This document shows positions 40,056 through 49,600 of a DNA stretch of 64,000 bases, in pieces (the first letter of the stretch is position 1; every line of letters starts with the position of its first letter). The position numbers were made by a program, and so were the translations under genes. Origin of the DNA: Myxococcus stipitatus (GTDB lineage Bacteria; Myxococcota; Myxococcia; Myxococcales; Myxococcaceae); the NCBI RefSeq assembly GCF_021412625.1, contig NZ_JAKCFI010000002.1:1230887-1294886 (forward strand), in the 5' to 3' direction. The notes below the pieces were generated by a model. That model was not told where the DNA came from. It worked only from the letters and a program-made list of their open reading frames with translations, and did no database searches.

Positions 40056-41527
40056 TGAACCGGACGACGACCCGTACCATGCGCCTGTTCCCCTTGCTCG
40101 TGGCCACGTCGCTCGTGGCCGCCGGCTGCTCCAGTTCGAAGGCCACCGGCCCCGCGGCCCCCGTCAAGAACACCGCGCCGCAGACGACCGGCAAGGAGCC
40201 CGCCGCGCCGCCCATCTCCAACACGGCCAAGGCCAAGTTCGAGGACGCGGTGAAGTCCTTCGACGCGCAGAAGAAGGCCAAGGCGTTCGACTACCCGGCG
40301 CTGGAGCGCAAGTTCAAGTCGGCCCTGGAGTCCGACGCGAACCTGGCCGAGGCCGAGTACAACCTGGGCGTCATCGCCGAGCGCCAGGGCAACACCAACG
40401 AGGCGAAGACGCGCTACCGCGCCGCGCTGACGAAGAAGCCGTCGCTGCGCCAGGCCGCGGAGAACCTCGCCGTCATGGAGCAGAACGCGGGCAACGTCGC
40501 CGGCGCGGTGGCCCTCTACCAGGAGGTGCTCCAGCGCTACCCGGACGACGCGCAGTCGCGCGCCCGCCTGGCGGAGATCTACCGGCAGAAGGGCGACCAC
40601 GACAAGGCGATGGAGCTGTCGCGCGCGGCGCTGATGCGCGACCCCCAGTCCACCACCGCCCTGAAGGTGATGATCCGCAGCTACCTGGACCGCAAGCAGC
40701 TGGCGCTGGCCAAGCTGGTGGCGCTGCGCGGCACCAAGCTCGACGCCGCGGACCCGGAGCTGCAGCACCTGGTGGGCGTCATCCTGCAGCGCGAGGGCGA
40801 CGTCGACGAGGCGCGGCTGTTCTTCAAGAAGGCCCTCGAGGCCCGCGACGACTACGTGCCGTCCCACGTCGCGCTGGCCCAGCTGTCGCTCGAGTCCGAG
40901 GACTTCCCGGGCGCCGAGGAGCACCTGCGCCGCATCCTCCAGGCGGACGGGAAGAACGCCGCCGCGCACCTCAACCTGGGGCTCGCCTACAAGGGCCAGG
41001 GCCAGTACGACAAGGCGATGCAGGAGTACGACGAGGCGGAGAAGCTCGACCCGGAGCTGGCCGCCGTGCACCTCAACCGCGCCATCATCCTCCACAAGGT
41101 GAAGGACGCCCCCGAGCGCGCCGTCGAGCTGTACAAGAAGTACATCGCCACGGCGGGGGGCGACGTCGCCCTCTCCGCCGAGTCGCCCGTGTTCGGGCTG
41201 CTGCGCGAGGCGGAGTCCATCGTCAACGCCAAGCGCGAGGCCGCCATGGCCGAGCAGCAGGCGAAGCAGATGGAGGAGCTGCAGAAGAAGCAGCAGGCCC
41301 AGATGCAGGCCGCGGAGAAGAAGCAGGCCCCGCAGGGCGCCGTGCCCCCGGGCGCCGCCGCCACGCCCGCCACCGGCACCAACGCGCCCCCCCAGGTCGC
41401 GCCCGCCGGCGGCGCCACCCCCCAGCCCCCCACCGCCACCCCGACGGAGGGTGCGGGCGAGAAGAAGAACAGTGCAGCCCCGGCGGATCCTTCCGAGCCG
41501 GGTGAGCCTGAAGACGACCTGATGTGA
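40055..41527 (+). CDS. gltE: Gliding motility TPR lipoprotein GltE (AglT)
   Basis: 490 aa: a signal peptide ending VAAGC makes it a lipoprotein, then about ten TPR repeats (ALESDANLAEAEYNLGVIAERQGNTNEAKTRY and following), a helical Gln/Lys-rich segment, and a Pro/Ala tail. ATG 40055 overlaps the gltD stop by one base; an internal ATG at 40079 would give a more compact signal peptide. In M. xanthus AglT is required for adventurous gliding and partners AgmU. Confidence 0.92.
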   Translation: MNRTTTRTMRLFPLLVATSLVAAGCSSSKATGPAAPVKNTAPQTTGKEPAAPPISNTAKAKFEDAVKSFDAQKKAKAFDYPALERKFKSALESDANLAEAEYNLGVIAERQGNTNEAKTRYRAALTKKPSLRQAAENLAVMEQNAGNVAGAVALYQEVLQRYPDDAQSRARLAEIYRQKGDHDKAMELSRAALMRDPQSTTALKVMIRSYLDRKQLALAKLVALRGTKLDAADPELQHLVGVILQREGDVDEARLFFKKALEARDDYVPSHVALAQLSLESEDFPGAEEHLRRILQADGKNAAAHLNLGLAYKGQGQYDKAMQEYDEAEKLDPELAAVHLNRAIILHKVKDAPERAVELYKKYIATAGGDVALSAESPVFGLLREAESIVNAKREAAMAEQQAKQMEELQKKQQAQMQAAEKKQAPQGAVPPGAAATPATGTNAPPQVAPAGGATPQPPTATPTEGAGEKKNSAAPADPSEPGEPEDDLM

Positions 41528-41649
41528 AAGTTGGGATGCCCCGGGTGCCTTCGCTGTGGCGGGGGCCGGGGCGATGATGCGAACCTTCGCTGCCCCGGAA
41601 GGGGTGCGTGGTGTGGAACGGGCCCTTCGGGGCTCCCGTGGAGGCAGTG

Positions 41650-41922
41650 ATGCGGAAGGCGTTGATGCTGTGCGTGGTGCTCGCGGTCGCCCCGGCGTTC
41701 GCCCAGGACGAGGGCGCCAAGGCCCAGGGTGGGGGCGGAGAGGGCAATGTGCGCTACTCCAAGACGACCAACATCGACTTCGAGGACGACACCATCGAGG
41801 GCGACCTCACCAAGCCGGACGGCGAGTACATCGACGCGCGCGACAAGGTGAAGCACTCGAACCTCATCCGCATCCGCGAGGACTTCGAGGACAAGGTCAT
41901 GCAGTCGGTGGGTGAGCTGTAG
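41650..41922 (+). CDS. gltF: Small exported gliding protein GltF (AgnA)
   Basis: A 90-aa exported protein; the signal peptide ends AFA-Q (about residue 18). The mature part is acidic, with a conserved-looking NIDFEDDTIEGDLTKPDGEYIDARDKVKHSNLIRIREDFEDKVMQSVGEL region. Start 41650 is preferred over the earlier in-frame 41608 because GGAGG lies 6 nt upstream and the signal peptide begins there. The identification rests on its position between gltE and gltG and on size. Confidence 0.85.
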   Translation: MRKALMLCVVLAVAPAFAQDEGAKAQGGGGEGNVRYSKTTNIDFEDDTIEGDLTKPDGEYIDARDKVKHSNLIRIREDFEDKVMQSVGEL

Positions 41923-42012
41923 CGGATGACCTCCGCGCGCGAGCCGGGAACCTGGTGGCGCGCGCGTTGTCATGGCTGGTAGCGAGCACCCACTTTCCAA
42001 GCAGGAGCCCCC

Positions 42013-43944
42013 ATGGCCGTTCCCCTGACACTCAAGGTCTTCAAGGGCGAGACGCTCGTCGCCACCAAGGACTACGAGCGCGACATCATCAAGATTGGCC
42101 GCCTGTCCTCCGCGCACCTGTGCCTGGAGGACGAGAAGGTCAGCCGCATCCACTCCGTCATCGAGGTCGCCAGCGACGGCACCATGTCCATCATCGACAT
42201 GGGCAGCGTCGAGGGGACGTACGTCAACAACAAGCGGGTCAACAAGGGCCAGCTGTCGTTCGGTGACGAGATTCGCGTGGGTGGCACGACCATCCGCCTG
42301 GAGAACCCGGCCGCCGTGGCCGCGGTGAACCTGGCCGTGGCCGCCGCGAGCACGGACGCCACCACGGAGAAGAACCCCGTGCTGGCCGCTCCCGCGCCCG
42401 CCGCGGGGCTGGCCCAGGCCGCGGTGAGCCCGGAGCCCGCCGTCGCCGCGCCCCCCTCCGGCGCGCTGGACGCGTCCGTGGCCCCCACGCAGAAGAACAC
42501 CGTCGTGGCCGCGGAGCCGGCCGCCGCGCCCGCGCTCGTCGAGCCGACCACGCCGCGCCCGCGCGCCGCGCGCCGCTCCAAGTCCGGTGGGCCCATGGGC
42601 GTGTCGCTGCGCTTCTCCTGGGGTGACCAGCGGGTGGGCGAGTTCTTCGTGGCTCCGGGCCGCAAGCGCGCCATCTCGGTGGGCAGCGCCGCGGGCGTCG
42701 ACTTCGTCATGGGCGACGCGAAGCTGGGCTCCCCCCGCTTCGAGGTCCTGCGCACCGACGGCCAGGGCTTCACCGTGTGCTTCACGGGGAAGATGAAGGG
42801 CGAGCTGGTCCGCAAGGGCGAGACGCTGGACCTCAAGGCCGTCATCGAGTCCGGCAAGGCCTCGCACGAGGGCGAGTCGTACACGCTGACCCTGGGCGCC
42901 GAGGACTTCTTCTGGGTGGACCTGGGCGGCGTGACGATGGAGGCGGTGTTCCAGTCGGTGCCCAAGCGCGTGTTCGCGCCGCTGGCCGAGTCGCTCGACT
43001 ACACCGCGCTCAACATCTTCCTGGTCATCTTCTTCGCCGCCACCGCGTTCGTCATCACCGCGATGAACCGCACGGGCGAGGGTGACGAGTACGCGGACGA
43101 GCTGTCCGCCAACCAGGCCCGCATCGCCAAGCTCATCATCAAGCCCCCCGAGACGCAGAAGAACAAGTTCCTCGAGCGCCTCAACCAGCAGAAGGAGGCG
43201 AAGAAGAGCGGGGAGATGGCGGCGAAGAGCCGCGGCGACGAAGGGCAGATGGGCAAGAAGGACGCGCCCAAGACCAACAACCGCACCGCGCCCAAGGGCG
43301 ACCCGAACAAGAAGGACGAGGCCCGCGCGCTGACCGCGAAGATCTTCGGCGGCGGCAAGGGCGGCATCTCCACCGTCTTCGGCAGCAACGGCCTGGGCGG
43401 CGACCTGAAGAGCGCCATGGGCAACATGTTCGGCGCCAAGGCGGGCAACTCGGGCGGCTTCGGCGGCCTGGGCATGCGCGGCTCCGGCGGCGGCGGTGGC
43501 GGCACGGGTGACACCGTGGGCATCGGCGGCATCGGCACCAAGGGCCGCGGCGGTGGCACCGGCAGCTACGGCACCGGCGTGGGCGTGCTGGGTGGCAAGT
43601 CCAGCGTCGACGTGGGCATCACCTCGTCGGACCCGGAGGTCATGGGCTCGCTGGACAAGGAGCTCATCCGCAAGGTCATCCAGATGAACCGCGGGCAGAT
43701 CCGCTTCTGCTACGAGAGCCTGCTCAACCGCTTCCCCAAGCTGGGCGGCAAGGTCTCCGTGAAGTTCGTCATCACCGCCAACGGCTCCGTGGCGTCGTCC
43801 TCGGTGGCCCAGTCCACGGCGGGCAACGCGGAGCTGGAGACGTGCGTGGCCGGCCGCGTGCGCACCTGGAAGTTCCCCGAACCCAAGGGCGGTGGCGTGG
43901 TGGTCGTCACCTATCCCTTCATCTTCAAGCAGTCCGGCGAATGA
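42013..43944 (+). CDS. gltG: Gliding motility inner-membrane protein GltG (FHA, TM, TonB-like)
   Basis: 643 aa. An N-terminal cytoplasmic FHA domain (about 25-100; IGRLSSAHL, SRIHS, GTYVNN) is followed by an Ala/Pro linker, a second beta-rich domain (about 195-310), one membrane helix (about 331-351), a Lys-rich then Gly-rich disordered periplasmic region (about 430-530), and a C-terminal TonB-like/AgmX domain (about 545-643; MNRGQIRFCYESLLNRFPKL). The arrangement fits an inner-membrane adaptor reaching across the periplasm to outer-membrane Glt proteins. The FHA implies phosphorylation-dependent contact on the cytoplasmic side. Confidence 0.94.
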   Translation: MAVPLTLKVFKGETLVATKDYERDIIKIGRLSSAHLCLEDEKVSRIHSVIEVASDGTMSIIDMGSVEGTYVNNKRVNKGQLSFGDEIRVGGTTIRLENPAAVAAVNLAVAAASTDATTEKNPVLAAPAPAAGLAQAAVSPEPAVAAPPSGALDASVAPTQKNTVVAAEPAAAPALVEPTTPRPRAARRSKSGGPMGVSLRFSWGDQRVGEFFVAPGRKRAISVGSAAGVDFVMGDAKLGSPRFEVLRTDGQGFTVCFTGKMKGELVRKGETLDLKAVIESGKASHEGESYTLTLGAEDFFWVDLGGVTMEAVFQSVPKRVFAPLAESLDYTALNIFLVIFFAATAFVITAMNRTGEGDEYADELSANQARIAKLIIKPPETQKNKFLERLNQQKEAKKSGEMAAKSRGDEGQMGKKDAPKTNNRTAPKGDPNKKDEARALTAKIFGGGKGGISTVFGSNGLGGDLKSAMGNMFGAKAGNSGGFGGLGMRGSGGGGGGTGDTVGIGGIGTKGRGGGTGSYGTGVGVLGGKSSVDVGITSSDPEVMGSLDKELIRKVIQMNRGQIRFCYESLLNRFPKLGGKVSVKFVITANGSVASSSVAQSTAGNAELETCVAGRVRTWKFPEPKGGGVVVVTYPFIFKQSGE

Positions 43945-44048
43945 CGCCGGTTTTCCACCAAGCTTGACGGGCGGGCCCCTAGCGGGGCCCGCTCGCGCAG
44001 TCACCCCGGCTCCCGTCCCCCACGGGGCCACGACACCCTCAGGACCGC

Positions 44049-44681
44049 ATGAAAGCCCTCGCTCCCCTTGCCCTGTGCGCAGCGTTCGTCCTCCCCATGG
44101 CCGCGAGCGCACAGCAACCCTCCGCGACGGCGACGGGTGACCGCCCCGCCGTCACCTTCGACGAAATCGAGCGCGGCGTGTACTTCGCGCTGCTCGGCGG
44201 TCCGCTCTTCGTCACCAACCCGCCGGCCGCCGAGGGCACGCCGCGTCCGTTCTCCTCGGGCCCCATGGCCCAGGTGGAGGTCGGCGTGGACCTGGGCGAG
44301 CGGGTATCCGTGGGCCTGTTCATCATGGGCTCGAGCACCCGGACCAGCGCCGAGTACATCGGCGAGTCGGGCGGCTCCGTCTCCGGCGACTTCTCCAGCC
44401 TGGTGCCGGGCGCCGTCCTGCGCGCCCGCCTGGTGGGCATCGCCGACAGTCAGGAAGTGAAGCGTACGTGGTTCTACCTCCGCGCTGGCGCGGGTTATGC
44501 GATGTTCTCGCCGAAGCGTCTCCTTCCGGATTCCGACATTCTTGTGTTTGCCGGGCCCGGAGTGGAGTACTACACACGGTTGCGCCACTTTTCCGTGGGG
44601 CTCGAGGTGACGGGGAACTACCTCGTCTCCGGAGGCTCCTTCGGGTTCGCGGTGGCGCCGAACATTCGCTACGCGTTCTAG
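44049..44681 (+). CDS. gltH: Outer-membrane beta-barrel gliding protein GltH (AgnC)
   Basis: A 210-aa protein with a signal peptide ending ASA-Q (about 20) and a barrel-like pattern of alternating strands: GVYFALLGGPLFV, MAQVEVGVDLGERVSVGLFIMG, TWFYLRAGAGYAMF, HFSVGLEVTGNYLV, ending FAVAPNIRYAF with a C-terminal Phe, the usual outer-membrane insertion signal. In the Glt system GltH is one of the outer-membrane components. AGGA precedes ATG 44049. It starts 104 nt after gltG. Confidence 0.88.
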   Translation: MKALAPLALCAAFVLPMAASAQQPSATATGDRPAVTFDEIERGVYFALLGGPLFVTNPPAAEGTPRPFSSGPMAQVEVGVDLGERVSVGLFIMGSSTRTSAEYIGESGGSVSGDFSSLVPGAVLRARLVGIADSQEVKRTWFYLRAGAGYAMFSPKRLLPDSDILVFAGPGVEYYTRLRHFSVGLEVTGNYLVSGGSFGFAVAPNIRYAF

Positions 44682-44699
44682 TTCCAGCGGGAGAAAGAC

Positions 44700-46550
44700 G
44701 TGCCTCAGGAGAATGGAAGCGGTGGGCCGCGCCAGGGTGGGCGTGGTCGTGACGGGGGTGCGCCGGGTCAGGGCCAGCGTCGTGATGGCCCTGGCGGTGG
44801 TTTCGGAGGTCGAGGCGGTCCGGGTGGTCCCGGACGGGGCGACGGACGTGGGCGCGGCGAGGGTCGCGGACGCGGGCGCGATGAAGGCCCCGTGGGTCCG
44901 GGCCAGCGCGTCATCGTCGAGCTGAGCACCCTGGAGAAGGCGCTGTCGAAGACGGACTTCGGGGCGGAGAAGGGCCCGCTGCAGGCCATCGTCCGCGCGC
45001 TGCGGCCCATGCGCCTGAAGTCCCTGGATGATCTCGACCTCAACACCCGGGGTCGCCTCATCACCACGATGCTGCGCGTGCAGCGTCAGCCCAAGCCGCC
45101 CGCACCGGAGGCGCCTGCCGCCGAGGCCGCCGCCCCGACGGAGGCTCCGGCCCCCGCGGAGGCCGCGGCCCCCGCCGAGGCGACCGAGGGCGCTGCTCCG
45201 GCCGAGGGCGCCGCCCCCGCCGAGGCTTCGGCCCCGGCCGCGCCGGCGGTGGACCCGGCCCGCGAGAAGTTCGAGGGCTGGACGGACGTCATGTTCCTGG
45301 TGGGCCAGGTCTGGCGCGCCGCGGGTGACGGCGAGCGCGCGGAGGCGGCCTTCGCCCTGAGCGGTCGTCAGCCCGGTCCGGAGGCCGAGGAGCCCGCGGC
45401 TCCAGCCCGCACCGAGGAGCGTCGCGAGCGCGGTGAGCGTCGCGAGCGTCCGGAGCGCGGCGAGCGTCGGGAGCGTCCCGAGCGGAGCGCCTCCGGCGAG
45501 CGTCGGGAGCGTCCCGAGCGCGGTGAGCGTCGCGAGCGTCCGGAGCGGGGTGAGCGCCCCGAGCGTGGCGAGCGCCGCCCGATGCCCGAGCTGACGGGCG
45601 ACTGGCGCGAGCAGGCCAAGCAGCTCGAGGCCATGGGTCGCACGCGCGACGCGGGCCGCCTGTTCGAGCGCAACAACTCCTTCGCGGACGCCGCGCGCCT
45701 GTTCGAGGCGGGCGGGGACCTCAAGAGCGCGCTGCGCAACGCGCTGGCCGGGAACGACAACGACACCGCGCGCCGGCTGGTGAGCACGCTGCCGGCGGAC
45801 CAGCTCGCGCCCACGCTGGAGAAGGCCGGCGCCTACGAGCTCCTCATGGAGCACTACGTGGGCAAGGGTGACTTCGAGAACGTGGCCCGGCTCTACGAGC
45901 GCGCCCGCCAGTTCGACCAGGCGGCGCTCGCCTACGAGCGCGCGGGGAAGCTGACCCTGGCCCGCAAGTCGTACGAGCGCTCGCGCGACATGGCCAGCGC
46001 CAACCGCATCCGCGCCCTCGAGGTGAAGAGCCTGGTGGAGCGCGGCGACCGCCTGGGCGCGGCCACGCTGCTGGTGGCGGTGGGCCAGCGCCGCGAGGCG
46101 GTGGAGGTGCTCGGCACGCTGCCCCCGCCCAAGGCCTTCCACTTCATGCAGCGCCTCAACCTCGAGGAGGAGGCGAAGGAGCTGGCCCAGCGCGAGCTGG
46201 CCCGCGCGGAGCAGGAGCAGAAGCCCGCCGGCCGCGCGCGTTGGCTGGAGCTGCTGGGCGACGTCACGGCCGCCGCCGAGGCGTGGGAGGCCGCGGGGCG
46301 CAAGGACAAGGCCCTGCCGCTGCACGAGAAGCTCGGCAACCTGCCTCGCGCCGCCCAGCTCGCCGAGGAGCTGCAGCACCGCGACAAGGCCATCGCCCTG
46401 TACACCCAGCTGGGTGACGGCCCCGGCGTCGAGCGTGCCAAGGCCCTTCCGGAGGCGCCCCCCGCGGCTCCGGCTCCCGCCGAGCCCGGTGAGGCCGGCT
46501 CGGGAAGCGAGGAGGGCGGTGAGCCTTCCTCTACTCCCTCGGCGGAGTAG
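44700..46550 (+). CDS. agnD: Cytoplasmic disordered/TPR protein of the glt cluster (AgnD)
   Basis: 616 aa, GTG start with a GGGAG site upstream. There is no signal peptide. Residues 1-70 are Gly/Arg-rich with RGG-like repeats. A structured segment (about 70-125) follows, then an Ala/Pro/Glu linker, a charged tandem repeat rich in ERRERPERG (about 240-295), and about 300 residues of helical TPR-like repeats (AGRLFERNNSFADAARLFEA, VARLYERARQFDQAALAYERAG). The name comes from its place between gltH and gltI as I remember the M. xanthus agn series. Its role in gliding is not established here. Confidence 0.82.
   Translation: MPQENGSGGPRQGGRGRDGGAPGQGQRRDGPGGGFGGRGGPGGPGRGDGRGRGEGRGRGRDEGPVGPGQRVIVELSTLEKALSKTDFGAEKGPLQAIVRALRPMRLKSLDDLDLNTRGRLITTMLRVQRQPKPPAPEAPAAEAAAPTEAPAPAEAAAPAEATEGAAPAEGAAPAEASAPAAPAVDPAREKFEGWTDVMFLVGQVWRAAGDGERAEAAFALSGRQPGPEAEEPAAPARTEERRERGERRERPERGERRERPERSASGERRERPERGERRERPERGERPERGERRPMPELTGDWREQAKQLEAMGRTRDAGRLFERNNSFADAARLFEAGGDLKSALRNALAGNDNDTARRLVSTLPADQLAPTLEKAGAYELLMEHYVGKGDFENVARLYERARQFDQAALAYERAGKLTLARKSYERSRDMASANRIRALEVKSLVERGDRLGAATLLVAVGQRREAVEVLGTLPPPKAFHFMQRLNLEEEAKELAQRELARAEQEQKPAGRARWLELLGDVTAAAEAWEAAGRKDKALPLHEKLGNLPRAAQLAEELQHRDKAIALYTQLGDGPGVERAKALPEAPPAAPAPAEPGEAGSGSEEGGEPSSTPSAE
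45415..45580 (+). repeat. Imperfect in-frame tandem repeat encoding ERRERPERG units
   Basis: A run of GAGCGTC/GCGAGCGTC-type units of about 9-27 nt inside the agnD gene, encoding alternating Glu-Arg-Arg-Glu-Arg-Pro-Glu-Arg-Gly blocks. Repeats of this kind can expand or shrink by slippage in multiples of three without breaking the frame. Confidence 0.8.
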
Positions 46551-46679
46551 CAAGAAGACCAATGATTCCCGCCGTTTGGCGGGTTTTGCACGATTGCTCG
46601 GGGGCGCTCGCGGCCGGTAGAGTCCGGCGGCTGGCGCCCCCGCGTCGTTCCTTTTGACCCACCAAGGCCCGCCCTCCCC

Positions 46680-49600
46680 ATGCAACAGCCCACGTCCCCG
46701 CGACCCACGCTGCGCGTGTCCGATGACCGGAGCTTCGCCGAATCCGAAGCCGCCCTGGAGAAGGCCGGCCGTGTGGAAGAGCTGATCCGCCTCTACGAGG
46801 GGCGCTCGCGCGACGTCGTCGCGGACGAGGCCGTCCGTCTGTTGTGCCGCGCCGCGGAGCTGGCGCACGAGCGTCAGCGCAACGCGCCTCGGGCGGAGGA
46901 GCTCCTCAAGCGCGCGCTGCTGGTGGCGCGCGAGCCACTGCCCGCGCTGCGGGGCCTCAAGCGGCTGCACGAGACGCGGCAGGATTCGGCCGCGCTGGCC
47001 GAGGTCCTGGAGCGGCTGGGCGGCTCCACGCAGGGCGAGGAGAGCGCGGGCCACTACCTGAAGGCCGCGGACCTGTACGAGCAGAAGCTCTTCCGGAGGG
47101 ATCGCGCGGTGCTGTGCCTGCAGCGGGCGGCGCGCTCGAAGCCGGAGCGTGGCACCTTCCGGCGCGTGCGCCAGCTGCTGCTGTCCGAGGAGCGCTTCCA
47201 GCCCGCGTTCGAGGCGCTGGAGCGTGAGCGGGCGGCGCTGGGCGACGCGGGCATGGCGGACGAGTACGCGGCGCTGGCGGAGCGGCTGGTGGACGACCCC
47301 ACCGAGCACGAGCTGGCGCAGCGGGTGCTGGACGTGGCGCGCGGGCTGGACCCGCAGAGCGCCCGCGTGGAGAAGGCGGCGCGCGCGCTCCAGCGCTTCG
47401 AGCAGACCTGGCGCGACCGCGTGCGGATGCTGCGCAGCATGTCGCTGGAGGAGCGCGACCGGAAGAGCGCGGCGCGCTTGTCCCTGCTCGTGGCGAAGCT
47501 GTTCGCCTGGTACGACGCCGGGGCCGCGGGCAAGGTGAAGGAGGCGCTGGACCGTTGCTTCCTGCTGTGGCCGGGCATGCCCGAGGGGCTGGCGCTCATC
47601 GAGAAGCTGGCGGCGCGCTCCGGCGGGGATTTCGCGTCGGCGATCGCGCAGATCGAGGCCATGGCGGGCGAGGTGAAGGACCGCTCCGCGCAGGTGGACC
47701 TCTGGCTCCGGGTGGGCACGCTGCGGCTGGGGCGCCTGAATGACGCGCCCGGCGCGCTGGCGGCCTTCGAGAAGGCCGTGGCGGCGGATGCCTCGCGCGC
47801 GGACGCCGCGAGCCTGACGGCGGAGCTGCTGCTGGAGGGCGGGCGCGCGCCGGACGCGGTGGCGGTGCTGGACCGGTACCTGGCGACGGTCAAGGACAAG
47901 GCGGCCCAGGCCTCCATGCGCCTGCGCCTGGCGGAGCTGTGCCTGACGCAGCTCAAGGACGGCGCGGCGGCGCGCACCCATCTGGAGGCGGCCCTCAAGC
48001 TGGACCCGGCGCACGCGCTGGCGGCGTTCCAGCTGGCGCGCCTGCTGGCCGAGGACGAGGAGCTGGAGGCGGTCATCCCCCTGCTGGACCTGGCACTGCT
48101 GGCGCCGCGTCCCCGGGCGGAGCGGGTGGCCTTCTGCGAGGCGCTCGCGTTGATGTTCGAGGAGAAGGACGACGCGCGCGGCGCCTTCGAGGTGCTGTCG
48201 CGGGCGCTGGAGCTGGACCCGGCGCGCCCGTTGCTGCTCGGCTCGGTGATGGAGCACGCGGAGAAGGCCCAGGCCCAGCCGGCGCTGGCGCTGGCCCTCC
48301 AGCGCGCGGCGCAGGCGGCGCCCGTGGCCGAGGTGGCGGCGACGCTGTGGCGGCAGCTGGCCCAGCTGCTCCAGGGGCCGTTGGCGGACCCCGTGCGGGC
48401 GGAGGCCGCGTGGCGGGAGGTGCTGGCGCGCCTGCCGGGTGACGCCGCCGCGACGGAGGCGGTGAAGTCGCTGCAGGCGGTCGCCGCGCTCGCGGACGAC
48501 CCGAAGGCGAAGCTCGAGGCGGAAATCACCCGGCGGGAGGCGGCCGGGGACGCGCCGGAGGAGCTGGAGCCGCTCGTGCGCGAGTGGGTGCGGCTGGCGC
48601 CCGAGGAGCTGTCGGCCGTGCAGCGGTTGCAGGCCCTGTGCGTGGCGCTGTCGCGCTTCGACGAGGCCGCGGCCCTGGCCGGGCGGCTGGCGGGGTTGGC
48701 CGAGACGCAGCTCGAGCGCAACGAGTGGACGGCGCGGCAGGCGAAGCTGTACGCGGAGCGGCTGGGGCGGCAGGAGGATGCCGCGGACCTGTTCCTCGGG
48801 CTCTTGTCGGAGAACGTCTCCACCGGCGTGGTGGTGGGCGGCCTGGAGCGCCTGGCGGCGGCGGGCGTGCGCACGGTGGAGGTGGCGGAGTCGCTCGCGG
48901 CGCACTACGGCCGCGCGGGCGACCACCAGCGTCAGGTGTCGGCGCTCCAGCAGCAGCTCGAGGCGACGACGGACTCCGCGGGGCGCAAGCGCCTCTACGT
49001 GTTGCTGGCGAGCATCCACGAGAAGCAGCTCGCCGACAGCCGGGCGGCCTTCGACACGCAAGTCCGCGCGCTGCGCGAGGACCCGAAGGACGAGTCGGCC
49101 CGAGCGGAGGCGCTGCGGTTGGCGCGCGACCTGTCCGCGCACGCGGAGCTGGGGCGCGTGCTGCGCACGCTCGCCACCGAGTCCGAGGACCCGGGCGTGG
49201 CCGTCCCGCTGCTCATCGAGGCGGCGGGGTTGGCGGAGGAGGGCGGGTTGGTGGCGGAGGCCATCTCCGCGCTCGAGGTGGCGGTGGGGCGCGCGCCGGA
49301 GTCGAACGGGGTGCTCCAGCGGCTGGTGCGGCTGTACGGGCGCGCGGGACGCGCGGGGGACGCCGAGGGCCTGCTGCGCAAGCGCATCCAGGGCGCGCGG
49401 GGCGCGGAGCGGCTGGAGCTCCTGCTCCAGCTGGTCGACCTGAACACGGAGCTGGGGCGGCCGGACCAGGCCGCCGACGCGCTCCAGTCCGCCCTCTCTC
49501 ACGGCGCGGAGGAAGGCCGGCACCTGCCGCGCCTGGCGGACCTGTACGAGAAGGCCGGTCGCACGCGCGAGCTGGGGGACACGCTGGCGCGGATGATTGG

